This document shows, piece after piece, positions 54,642-61,534 of a stretch of 64,000 nt of DNA. This stretch comes from Pseudomonas morbosilactucae (lineage in GTDB: Bacteria; Pseudomonadota; Gammaproteobacteria; Pseudomonadales; Pseudomonadaceae). The translations under genes were made by a program, and so were the position numbers. Under the pieces are notes generated by a model that worked only from the letters and a program-made list of their open reading frames with translations, did no database searches and had not been told where the DNA came from. Positions within the stretch are counted from its first letter, which is position 1, and every line of letters starts with the position of its first letter. The stretch covers positions 55,997 to 119,996 of the forward strand of contig NZ_JALQCW010000090.1 in the NCBI RefSeq assembly GCF_023241715.1, written 5' to 3'.

Positions 54642-54671
54642 CCACCACAGGTCTCTGTGGCGGGGTTTTTT
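54642..54671 (+). terminator. Intrinsic terminator between parC and parP
   Basis: CC-A-CCACAG (54642-54650) pairs with CTGTGG-C-GG (54655-54663), loop GTCT, followed by GG and six Ts. It ends 13 bases before the parP ATG. It would stop readthrough from the che-mot-parC operon. Confidence 0.8.
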
Positions 54672-54684
54672 CGTGGGCATCCTT

Positions 54685-55641
54685 ATGAACCGTCCTCTCG
54701 ATACCAAGAGTCGGCCGCAGCTGGCCTTGCAGTCCTACCTGGATTCCTTGTTGCACGAGGCGACCGAGGAAGACTGGTCGCCTGCACCTGCACCTGCACC
54801 TGCAACGGTGACGGAGCCGAGCCCGGTGCTCGATGAGTTCCAGCTGGCTGTGCTTGAAGAGCAGGCCCGGGATGCGGCCGCTGCCGCGCCGCGACCAAGC
54901 CCGGCGCCCCAGGCTCGCGCCCAGGTGCAAGCGCAGACGCAGCCCCAGGCTCCGGTGGATTTCGCTCCACCGCCAGAGGCGCCCGCGCCGCTGCTGCCTT
55001 CGCTGTTGCCGGTGGCACCGATGCCCGAGGTGCTGGCCGAGCCGGTAGCGCCGCCTGCTCCAGTGAAGCCTGTGCCGCAGGCGTTGATCGAGCCGGTGGT
55101 GGAAGTCCATCTGCCGCCCAGCAGCCCGCCGCCGGTGGTGCCGGGCAACGATCGCCCAAGCTGGGCTGCCGAACCCTTTGAATGCCTGCTGTTCGACGTC
55201 GCCGGCCTGACCCTGGCAGTGCCTCTGGTGTGCCTGGGCTCGATCTATTCCCTGGCCGGTCACGAGCTGACGCCGCTGTTCGGTCAGCCGGAATGGTTCC
55301 TCGGGATCCTGCCGAGCCAGGCCGGCAACCTCAAGGTGCTGGACACCGCACGCTGGGTCATGCCCGATCGCTATCGCGATGACTTCCGCCAGGGCCTGCA
55401 ATACGTGATCTCGGTCCAGGGCTACGAGTGGGGGCTGGCGGTGCATCAGGTCAGCCGTTCGCTGCGCCTGGACCCCAATGAAATCAAATGGCGCAGCCAT
55501 CGTGGTCAACGTCCGTGGCTGGCTGGCACAGTCATCGAACACATGTGTGCGTTGCTGGACGTGTCCGAACTGGCAGAGTTGATTGCCAGTGGCGGCGCGA
55601 AGCATATGGATATCAGTAAACCGGCCCCGCGGCCGATATAA
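54685..55641 (+). CDS. parP: CheW-domain protein ParP
   Basis: Product of 318 aa. A short conserved N-terminus (PQLALQSYLDSLLHEATEED) is followed by a long Ala/Pro/Gln-rich linker (about 30-155) and a C-terminal CheW-like domain (FECLLFDVAGLTLAVPLVCL, EWFLGILPSQAGNLKVLDT). ParP tethers CheA and receptors to ParC at the pole. ATG 54685 is preferred; GTG 54673 is in frame. It is preceded by a FliA promoter and a terminator. Confidence 0.88.
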   Translation: MNRPLDTKSRPQLALQSYLDSLLHEATEEDWSPAPAPAPATVTEPSPVLDEFQLAVLEEQARDAAAAAPRPSPAPQARAQVQAQTQPQAPVDFAPPPEAPAPLLPSLLPVAPMPEVLAEPVAPPAPVKPVPQALIEPVVEVHLPPSSPPPVVPGNDRPSWAAEPFECLLFDVAGLTLAVPLVCLGSIYSLAGHELTPLFGQPEWFLGILPSQAGNLKVLDTARWVMPDRYRDDFRQGLQYVISVQGYEWGLAVHQVSRSLRLDPNEIKWRSHRGQRPWLAGTVIEHMCALLDVSELAELIASGGAKHMDISKPAPRPI

Positions 55642-55651
55642 GTCAATAACA

Positions 55652-55701
55652 GGCCGCGCCTCCAGGGTGCGGCCCTACAGAACACACGCCGTTTTCAACG
55701 G
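55652..55701 (+). terminator. Hairpins between parP and cheW
   Basis: GGCCGC (55652-55657) pairs with GCGGCC (55669-55674), extended by inner GC pairs. A second small stem is CCGTT (55689-55693) with AACGG (55697-55701), followed by TTATTT. They may lower transcription into cheW. Confidence 0.4.
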
Positions 55702-55721
55702 TTATTTGAGGGGTCAGGGGT

Positions 55722-56204
55722 ATGAATAAGTCGTCGTCTGCACAGAGTTCCGAAGATCCGATCCTGCAATGGGTAACCTTCAAGCTGGATAACGAGTCCT
55801 ACGGCATCAACGTGATGCGCGTCCAGGAAGTCCTGCGCTACACCGAGATCGCTCCGGTACCCGGTGCGCCAAGCTACGTGCTGGGCATCATCAACCTGCG
55901 CGGCAACGTGGTCACGGTGATCGACACCCGCCAGCGCTTCGGCCTGGTGCCGACCGAGGTCAACGACAACACCCGTATCGTCATCATCGAAGCCGACAAG
56001 CAAGTGGTCGGGATCATGGTCGACAGCGTGGCGGAAGTGGTTTACCTGCGTCAGTCGGAAGTGGAAACCGCACCGAACGTGGGTAACGAAGAGTCGGCCA
56101 AGTTCATTCAAGGCGTCTGCAACAAGAACGGCGAGCTGCTGATTCTGGTCGAGCTGGACAAGATGATGAGCGAAGAAGAGTGGTCGGAACTGGAGAGTAT
56201 CTGA
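55722..56204 (+). CDS. cheW: Chemotaxis adaptor protein CheW
   Basis: Product of 160 aa. CheW couples receptors to CheA. Typical sequence: LQWVTFKLDNESYGINVMRV, LRYTEIAPVPGAPSYVLGI, INLRGNVVTVIDTRQRFGL. The start ATG 55722 has GAGGGG upstream. The stop lies 3 bases before the ATG of the DUF2802 gene. Confidence 0.97.
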   Translation: MNKSSSAQSSEDPILQWVTFKLDNESYGINVMRVQEVLRYTEIAPVPGAPSYVLGIINLRGNVVTVIDTRQRFGLVPTEVNDNTRIVIIEADKQVVGIMVDSVAEVVYLRQSEVETAPNVGNEESAKFIQGVCNKNGELLILVELDKMMSEEEWSELESI

Positions 56205-56207
56205 TTG

Positions 56208-56597
56208 ATGCTTGAGGTGGCTGTCATCGTCCTGGCGATCCTGTGGATCGCCTCTGTCGCGTTCTTTTTGTCTTATGCCCGTAACCAGCGGCAGATTGCC
56301 GAGCAGCAAGCCCAGGGGGATGCGGTGCGTGACCAGCGCATCAAGGACCTGGCCAAGCGTGTCGACGACTACCAGAACGGTACGGTGCGCATGGGCGAGG
56401 ACTTGCATGAGCTGCGCGCGGTGGTCGGGCCGTTGCCGGACAAACTGGCGCAGCTTGAGCAGCGTGATCCCTCCAGCCTGTCCTTCGCCCAGGCCGCACG
56501 TCTGGTGGGCATGGGCGCCAGCATCGATGAGCTGACCCAGTCCTGCGGCCTGACCCAGGCCGAGGCGGAGCTCATGAGTAAGTTGCATAAAGGCTAG
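56208..56597 (+). CDS. DUF2802 family membrane protein
   Basis: Product of 129 aa. One N-terminal membrane segment (MLEVAVIVLAILWIASVAFF), then a coiled-coil stretch (about 25-80) and a C-terminal part with LSFAQAARLVGMGASIDELT and CGLTQAEAELMSKLH, which resembles DUF2802 proteins placed after cheW in pseudomonads. Function is unknown. ATG 56208 is preferred over the TTG before it. It is the last + strand gene of the flagellar block. Confidence 0.82.
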   Translation: MLEVAVIVLAILWIASVAFFLSYARNQRQIAEQQAQGDAVRDQRIKDLAKRVDDYQNGTVRMGEDLHELRAVVGPLPDKLAQLEQRDPSSLSFAQAARLVGMGASIDELTQSCGLTQAEAELMSKLHKG

Positions 56598-56602
56598 TGG
56601 CG

Positions 56603-56655
56603 AGCGGCAAGTTTTTAGCTTCAAGCTTCAAGCTTGCCGCTTACAACTTGCCGCT
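56603..56655. repeat. REP-like inverted repeat between convergent genes, probable bidirectional terminator
   Basis: AGCGGCAAGTT (56603-56613) can pair with AACTTGCCGCT (56645-56655), or its first nine bases with CTTGCCGCT (56633-56641). Three AGCTTCA-type direct repeats fill the loop. The DUF2802 gene and the flhX-like gene converge here, so it may end both transcripts. Repeats of this type are scattered in P. fluorescens genomes. Confidence 0.65.
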
Positions 56656-56663
56656 GCTCTTCC

Positions 56664-56990
56664 CTAATAATCGTCCCCGCGTTCGGTGACGTCCTTCTCT
56701 TGCTGCGCCACTCGTGGGTCATGCCCCACTGGAAACTTGCCCTTGAGGTTCCAGGCGAACGCAATGATCTCGGCGATGGTCAGGTACAGCTCCGGCGGAA
56801 TGCTGTCCCCTAGTTCCAGGCGCGCCAACAACCGCACCAACTCGGCGTTTTCATAGATCGGCACTTCATAGTCGCGGGCGATTTTCAGGATGGCTTCCGC
56901 CAGCTCGTCGTCGCCTTTGGCGGTCAGGGTTGGGGCTTGCTGGCCGTCGTACTTGAGGGCGATGGCCTGGCGGGGTGTGTGAGTGCTCAT
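56664..56990 (-). CDS. Stand-alone FlhB C-terminal domain protein (FlhX/EscU-like)
   Basis: Product of 108 aa. It aligns by eye with the part of FlhB that follows the NPTH site: AIALKYDGQQAPTLTAKGDD against AVALKYDAEKGGAPVLLAKG of FlhB, and GDSIPPELYLTIAEIIAFAW against the FlhB end. There is no NPTH motif and no membrane segment. A similar protein, FlhX, is known in Helicobacter. Its ATG overlaps the stop of the FliK-like gene upstream, so the two are co-translated and may interact like FlhB and FliK. Confidence 0.88.
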   Translation of the reverse strand: MSTHTPRQAIALKYDGQQAPTLTAKGDDELAEAILKIARDYEVPIYENAELVRLLARLELGDSIPPELYLTIAEIIAFAWNLKGKFPVGHDPRVAQQEKDVTERGDDY

Positions 56991-58558
56991 GCGGTTTCGT
57001 CGACCCAGCGTTGTTCCAGTCGGGTTTGCGGGCCCTGGGGTGGGCTGCCGAGGTGGCAGTCTAGGTCGCCCACGTTCAGGCCGGCCGCCAGCAGGCGCTC
57101 GCGCAGGCGGCCCAGGTGGCTTTCGATCAGGCTCGCGGTGTAGGGCTGTTCGGCCCAGAGCTGGCTGGACAGGCGGCCCTGAATCAGTTGCGCCTGTACT
57201 TGCAGCGGGCCCAGGGGATCCAGGTCAAAGGCCAGTTCCACCCGCCACAGGGGCTGCTTGGCTTCCTTCTCTTCGCGCTTGTCTTGGGGCTCGGGTTCCG
57301 CCGGCTCCTCGCGCTGCAACTTGACCTGCAAGGGCACGATGTCTTGCAGGTTGCGCATGGGGATTTCCAACTGCCAGGTGGTTTGCAGGCGGCCATCGTC
57401 GGTCAGGCCACTTTGTTCCAGGCTCGCCAATTGATGGCTTTGCAGCCGCGACACGGCCGCTGCGGCCAGGCGCAGCAGGTGCTCCAGGTCGCCTTCGCCG
57501 TCCTGACTCTGGAGCAGCCGAGAGGGCAGGGGGAAGCCGCCGGGCGTCGGTTTGGCGCTGACCTGGCCCAAGGTGCCCAAGGCGCTGCGGACAAAACTCG
57601 GTAAGGCCTGGGCCAGGGTATTGGCGGCGATCAGCGCATTGAAGTTGCTATTGGCCGGCAACCCCGGCGCCAGTTGGGCGATCAGTCGCAGCAGGTTGCC
57701 TTTGAGGTCCGGCGTCAGGGCCGGGTTATCACCGCCCAGCAAGCGCGACTCAAGAAAGGCACCGCTGTTGGCCAGGGCCAGGGCCAGGCCTTTGGGATTG
57801 CTCAATTGCTGCAGGTCCGGCAGCCCTGCCAAGAGTTTATCCACCGCCGCCCGAAGGTCGGTGGACGTGGCGTCCGTCCTTGGCAGGTTCTGCAAGGCAC
57901 TGATCAGCCCGCTCAGAGAGGCTTGGCGATTCTGCTGGGTGGCCAGTTGCTGGGCCACGGCCAATTGATCCTGGCGACCACTCAAGGGTACGAAACGCAA
58001 GGTCTGGGAGTCTTCGACCAAGGCACTCAGCAGGCTGCCGATGCGCAGCGGCTGGGGGCTTTCGAGGCTCAGGGTGCTGCCGCTCTGTGCGGTGTTGAGC
58101 AGGCTCACCAAGGAGCGGTAGATCACCGGTTGGCCGGGGCCCTGTGGCAGCACCTGGCTGGTCAGGACCTTGCCTTGCAGTAAGGTCCCGGCAGGCAGTT
58201 GTGCCGTGTCGAGGCGGGTCAGGGTGGCAACGCTGGAGGCCAGGGCCTGTTGTACGGTGATCGCCAGGTTGCCGGCCGAGGGCTGGCTCACCGCCAGGCT
58301 GGTGCCTTGGGGCAGAGGCTGGCTGCTGGTGGCCTGCAAGGTGGTCTGCTTGCCGTTGTCGAGGGTGACCTTGAGCAAGAGCTGAAAGGCCTGGTCCGAT
58401 TGCTTCAGTGACAGCACTTCCGCCTTGGCGGTCTGGCCGGCGGCGATCAGGCCTTCCAGGGGCTGGGCCAGCTTCAGCAACTCTCCAGCGAGGCTCGACA
58501 GGCGGGCGCTGGCGGGCGTCAGCTGGGGCAATAGAGGGATGTTGATTTCACCTGACAT
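56987..58558 (-). CDS. Second FliK-like hook-length control protein
   Basis: Product of 523 aa. The N-terminal two thirds are Leu/Ala/Gln/Ser-rich repeats of helices and turns (LTPASARLSSLAGELLKLAQ). The C-terminal domain (about 400-515: LEIPMRNLQDIVPLQVKLQR, WRVELAFDLDPLGPLQVQAQ) resembles the FliK C-terminal hook-control domain. It differs from FliK at 34955, so this is a paralogue. It is co-translated with the FlhB-C-like protein (ATGA). The pair precedes ccmA, as in P. aeruginosa. No clear ribosome site is seen. Confidence 0.85.
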   Translation of the reverse strand: MSGEINIPLLPQLTPASARLSSLAGELLKLAQPLEGLIAAGQTAKAEVLSLKQSDQAFQLLLKVTLDNGKQTTLQATSSQPLPQGTSLAVSQPSAGNLAITVQQALASSVATLTRLDTAQLPAGTLLQGKVLTSQVLPQGPGQPVIYRSLVSLLNTAQSGSTLSLESPQPLRIGSLLSALVEDSQTLRFVPLSGRQDQLAVAQQLATQQNRQASLSGLISALQNLPRTDATSTDLRAAVDKLLAGLPDLQQLSNPKGLALALANSGAFLESRLLGGDNPALTPDLKGNLLRLIAQLAPGLPANSNFNALIAANTLAQALPSFVRSALGTLGQVSAKPTPGGFPLPSRLLQSQDGEGDLEHLLRLAAAAVSRLQSHQLASLEQSGLTDDGRLQTTWQLEIPMRNLQDIVPLQVKLQREEPAEPEPQDKREEKEAKQPLWRVELAFDLDPLGPLQVQAQLIQGRLSSQLWAEQPYTASLIESHLGRLRERLLAAGLNVGDLDCHLGSPPQGPQTRLEQRWVDETA

Positions 58559-58608
58559 CTGGACACAACCTGAGGAAATAAGCCCTCTTTAGAGTAGGGC
58601 ATCGCATG

Positions 58609-58614
58609 TATAAT
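58609..58614 (+). promoter_or_regulatory. Probable -10 element of the ccm operon
   Basis: TATAAT, a perfect sigma70 -10. The -35 region (around 58586-58591, TCTTTA) is weak. The expected start near 58621 lies just before the folded leader. Confidence 0.5.
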
Positions 58615-58629
58615 GCCGCCCGTCTTCCG

Positions 58630-58725
58630 GGCAGTGGTGAAAACATTGCAAATGTTTGACGCAGCTCTCTAGAACAGGCCGCGAATGCATTTATTCTGCA
58701 TCCCTTTAACGGCCGCTCCACTGCC
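58630..58725 (+). ncRNA. Structured RNA leader (or small RNA) upstream of ccmA
   Basis: GGCAGTGG (58630-58637) pairs perfectly with CCACTGCC (58718-58725), closing a domain. Inside are AAACATT-GCA-AATGTTT (58641-58657), a 7-bp hairpin, and GGCCG (58677-58681) with CGGCC (58710-58714), which encloses ATGCA (58685-58689) and TGCAT (58697-58701). A TATAAT lies 15 bases upstream. Start of ccmA is 28 bases downstream. No known riboswitch family was recognised. Transcription has not been shown. Confidence 0.45.
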
Positions 58726-58753
58726 GACTTGAACTGTAAAGGCCCGCCATCAC

Positions 58754-59389
58754 TTGACCAGTCCTCTTCTAGAAGCCGTAGCGCTTGCCTGTGAGCGAGA
58801 CTGGCGGATGCTCTTCGAACACCTCGATTTGCGTCTGGCGCCAGGCGACATGTTGCAGATCAGCGGGCCCAACGGCAGCGGCAAAACCAGCCTGTTGCGA
58901 CTGCTGGCCGGGTTGATGCAACCGACCAGCGGCGAAGTCTTGCTCAATGGCCAACCCTTGCACACCCAGCGCAGTGAACTGGCGCGCAATTTGTTGTGGA
59001 TCGGCCATGCCGCCGGGATCAAGGATTTGCTCACGGCTGAAGAGAACCTCAGCTGGCTTTGCGCCCTGCACCAGCCCGCCAGCCGCGACGCCATCTGGCA
59101 GGCCTTGGCCGCGGTGGGCTTGCGCGGCTTTGAAGATGTCCCTTGCCATACCCTGTCCGCTGGCCAGCAACGCCGCGTAGCCCTGGCCCGTTTGTACCTG
59201 GACGGGCCGCCGCTGTGGATCCTCGACGAACCCTTTACCGCCCTCGACAAGCAGGGCGTCGCCCAATTGGAAGCGCACCTGGCCGAGCACTGTGAGCGCG
59301 GCGGCATGGTGCTGCTGACCACCCACCACAGCCTGACGCGCATGCCGAGCGGTTATCGCGACATCGACCTGGGGCGTTGGGCCGTATGA
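58754..59389 (+). CDS. ccmA: Cytochrome c biogenesis ABC transporter ATP-binding protein CcmA
   Basis: Product of 211 aa. With CcmB it powers release of holo-CcmE from CcmC. Walker A is GPNGSGKTSLL, signature LSAGQQRRVALARL, Walker B LWILDEPFTALDK. TTG 58754 gives the expected N-terminus (TSPLLEAVALACERDWR). No strong ribosome site is visible before it. ATGA overlap with ccmB. Confidence 0.95.
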   Translation: MTSPLLEAVALACERDWRMLFEHLDLRLAPGDMLQISGPNGSGKTSLLRLLAGLMQPTSGEVLLNGQPLHTQRSELARNLLWIGHAAGIKDLLTAEENLSWLCALHQPASRDAIWQALAAVGLRGFEDVPCHTLSAGQQRRVALARLYLDGPPLWILDEPFTALDKQGVAQLEAHLAEHCERGGMVLLTTHHSLTRMPSGYRDIDLGRWAV

Positions 59390-60054
59390 CTGTCTTTGCC
59401 TTGTTGGTCGCCCGTGAAGCGCGGCTGTTGTTCCGTCGTCCGGCAGAGTTGGCCAACCCGTTGGTGTTCTTTGCCATTGTTGTCTCACTGTTCCCACTGG
59501 CGGTGGGACCTGAGACACAATTGTTGCAAACCTTGTCTCCTGGGCTGGTCTGGGTGGCGGCTTTGTTATCCGTACTACTCTCGCTGGACGGGCTTTTTCG
59601 CAGTGATTTTGAAGACGGATCCCTTGAACAGTGGGTCCTTTCGTCGCACCCCCTGCCTCTTCTGGTCTTGGCCAAGGTGCTGGCACACTGGGCTTTTTCC
59701 GGGCTGGCACTGGTATTGCTAGCCCCCTTGCTGGCGTTGATGCTCGGCTTGCCCAGCGCCTGCCTGCCGGCGCTGTTGTTGTCCCTGTTGCTGGGCACGC
59801 CGGTGCTGAGCCTGCTGGGTGCAGTGGGCGCGGCGTTGACGGTGGGCCTCAAGCGCGGCGGCCTGTTGTTGGCGCTGCTGATTTTGCCGCTGTACATCCC
59901 GGTACTGATTCTCGGCAGTGGCGCCTTGCAGGCGGCGTTGCAGGGCATGCCGGCGACCGGTTATCTGCTGTGGCTTGGGAGCCTGACCGCCCTGGCAGTG
60001 ACCCTGACACCCTTTGCAATAGCTGCTGGCCTGAAGATCAGCGTCGGCGAATAA
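59386..60054 (+). CDS. ccmB: Heme exporter protein CcmB
   Basis: Product of 222 aa, a six-helix membrane subunit of the CcmAB transporter. N-terminus MTVFALLVAREARLLFRRPA and the acidic FRSDFEDGSLEQWVLSS stretch match the family. Several Leu-rich helices follow. The start overlaps the ccmA stop. A gap of 96 bases separates it from ccmC. Confidence 0.95.
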   Translation: MTVFALLVAREARLLFRRPAELANPLVFFAIVVSLFPLAVGPETQLLQTLSPGLVWVAALLSVLLSLDGLFRSDFEDGSLEQWVLSSHPLPLLVLAKVLAHWAFSGLALVLLAPLLALMLGLPSACLPALLLSLLLGTPVLSLLGAVGAALTVGLKRGGLLLALLILPLYIPVLILGSGALQAALQGMPATGYLLWLGSLTALAVTLTPFAIAAGLKISVGE

Positions 60055-60150
60055 TAATGAGGTCTGATCATTTTTTGATCACTTTCTCTGACCCAGAAAA
60101 AGACCCTGGCTTTTCGTAACAACGAGAAGCAACCGTGATGGAAACAGCAA

Positions 60151-60906
60151 ATGAACTGGACCTGGTTTCATAAGCTCGGCTCGCCCAAATGGTTTTACGC
60201 CATCAGCGGCAAGCTGCTGCCCTGGCTGAGCATTGCCGCTCTGTTGTTGATCGGTGTGGGGGTGGTGTGGGGCCTGGCCTTTGCACCGCCGGATTACCAG
60301 CAAGGCAACAGCTTCCGCATCATCTACATCCATGTGCCGGCGGCCATGCTGGCCCAGTCCTGCTACGTGATGCTGGCCGTGTGCGGGGTGGTGGGCCTGG
60401 TGTGGAAAATGAAACTGGCCGACGTCGCCCTGCAATGCGCGGCACCGATCGGCGCCTGGATGACCGCCGTGGCCCTGGTCACCGGTGCCATCTGGGGCAA
60501 GCCGACCTGGGGTTCGTGGTGGGTCTGGGATGCCCGACTGACGTCTATGCTGATCCTGCTGTTTCTGTACTTCGGTCTTATTGCGCTGGGCTACGCCATC
60601 CGCAATCGTGACAGTGCCGCGAAGGCCTGTGCGGTGCTGGCCATTGTCGGGGTGATTAACATCCCGATCATCAAGTACTCGGTGGAGTGGTGGAACACCC
60701 TGCACCAGGGCGCGACCTTCACCCTGACGGAAAAACCCGCCATGCCGGTGGAAATGTGGTTGCCGCTGCTGCTGACGGTGCTCGGCTTCTACTGCTTCTT
60801 CGGCGCGGTCTTGTTGTTGCGCATGCGCCTTGAGGTCCTCAAGCGCGAAGCCAGGGCCAGTTGGGTCAAGGCCGAGGTCGAGAGCAGCCTGGAGGCCGCA
60901 CGATGA
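60151..60906 (+). CDS. ccmC: Heme transporter CcmC
   Basis: Product of 251 aa. CcmC loads heme onto CcmE. Six membrane helices and the Trp-rich WWVWDARLTSML motif between conserved His residues (IYIHVPAAM and EWWNTLHQGAT) are visible. ATGA overlap with ccmD. Confidence 0.96.
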   Translation: MNWTWFHKLGSPKWFYAISGKLLPWLSIAALLLIGVGVVWGLAFAPPDYQQGNSFRIIYIHVPAAMLAQSCYVMLAVCGVVGLVWKMKLADVALQCAAPIGAWMTAVALVTGAIWGKPTWGSWWVWDARLTSMLILLFLYFGLIALGYAIRNRDSAAKACAVLAIVGVINIPIIKYSVEWWNTLHQGATFTLTEKPAMPVEMWLPLLLTVLGFYCFFGAVLLLRMRLEVLKREARASWVKAEVESSLEAAR

Positions 60907-61079
60907 GTTTTGCATCCTTCGGCGAGTTTCTCGCCATGGGCCATCACGGCCTGTATGTCTGGATGGCCTACGGCCTGTGCCTGGCGGTCCTGGCTCTGAA
61001 CGTGGCGCTGCCGATCCTGGCCCGCAAGCGCTATCTGCAACAAGAGGCGCGTCGTTTGCGCCGGGAGAACGGTAAGTGA
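60903..61079 (+). CDS. ccmD: Heme exporter protein CcmD
   Basis: Product of 58 aa. One membrane helix (YVWMAYGLCLAVLALNVAL) with a positive C-terminal tail. CcmD is needed for release of holo-CcmE. It overlaps ccmC (ATGA) and ccmE (GTGA). Confidence 0.94.
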   Translation: MSFASFGEFLAMGHHGLYVWMAYGLCLAVLALNVALPILARKRYLQQEARRLRRENGK

Positions 61080-61531
61080 ATCCGCTGCGTAAAAAGCGTC
61101 TTTTGATCATCCTGGCGATTCTGCTGGGCGTCGGGCTCGCAGTGGGCCTGGCCCTCAGCGCGCTGAAGGAAAACATCAACCTGTTCTACACCCCGACTCA
61201 GATCGCCAACGGTGAAGCACCGCTGGACACGCGTATCCGCGCCGGCGGCATGGTGGAAGCCGGCTCCCTGCAGCGCTCCGCCGACTCCCTGGACGTCAAG
61301 TTCGTGGTCACCGACTTCAACAAGTCCGTGATCATCACCTACCGCGGCATCCTTCCTGACCTGTTCCGCGAAGGGCAGGGCATCGTTGCCCTCGGCAAGC
61401 TCAACGCCGACGGCGTGGTGGTGGCCGACGAGGTACTGGCCAAGCACGACGAGAAGTACATGCCGCCGGAAGTGACCAAGGCCCTGAAAGACAGCGGCCA
61501 GTCGGCGCCGACACCAGCCAAAGAGGGTTAA
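61076..61531 (+). CDS. ccmE: Heme chaperone CcmE
   Basis: Product of 151 aa. Membrane anchor (LLIILAILLGVGLAVGLAL), then a periplasmic beta-barrel. The heme-binding His124 and Tyr128 lie in LAKHDEKYMPPEV, as in E. coli His130 and Tyr134. GTG start in a GTGA overlap with ccmD. The tail is Ala/Pro-rich. Confidence 0.96.
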   Translation: MNPLRKKRLLIILAILLGVGLAVGLALSALKENINLFYTPTQIANGEAPLDTRIRAGGMVEAGSLQRSADSLDVKFVVTDFNKSVIITYRGILPDLFREGQGIVALGKLNADGVVVADEVLAKHDEKYMPPEVTKALKDSGQSAPTPAKEG

Positions 61532-61534
61532 CCC

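Noticed and set aside
55613..55639. Possible FliA promoter before cheW (TCAGTAAA, GCCGATAT)
   Set aside because: The -10 is close to consensus, but the -35 is poor and it lies within the parP coding end; not strong enough to list.
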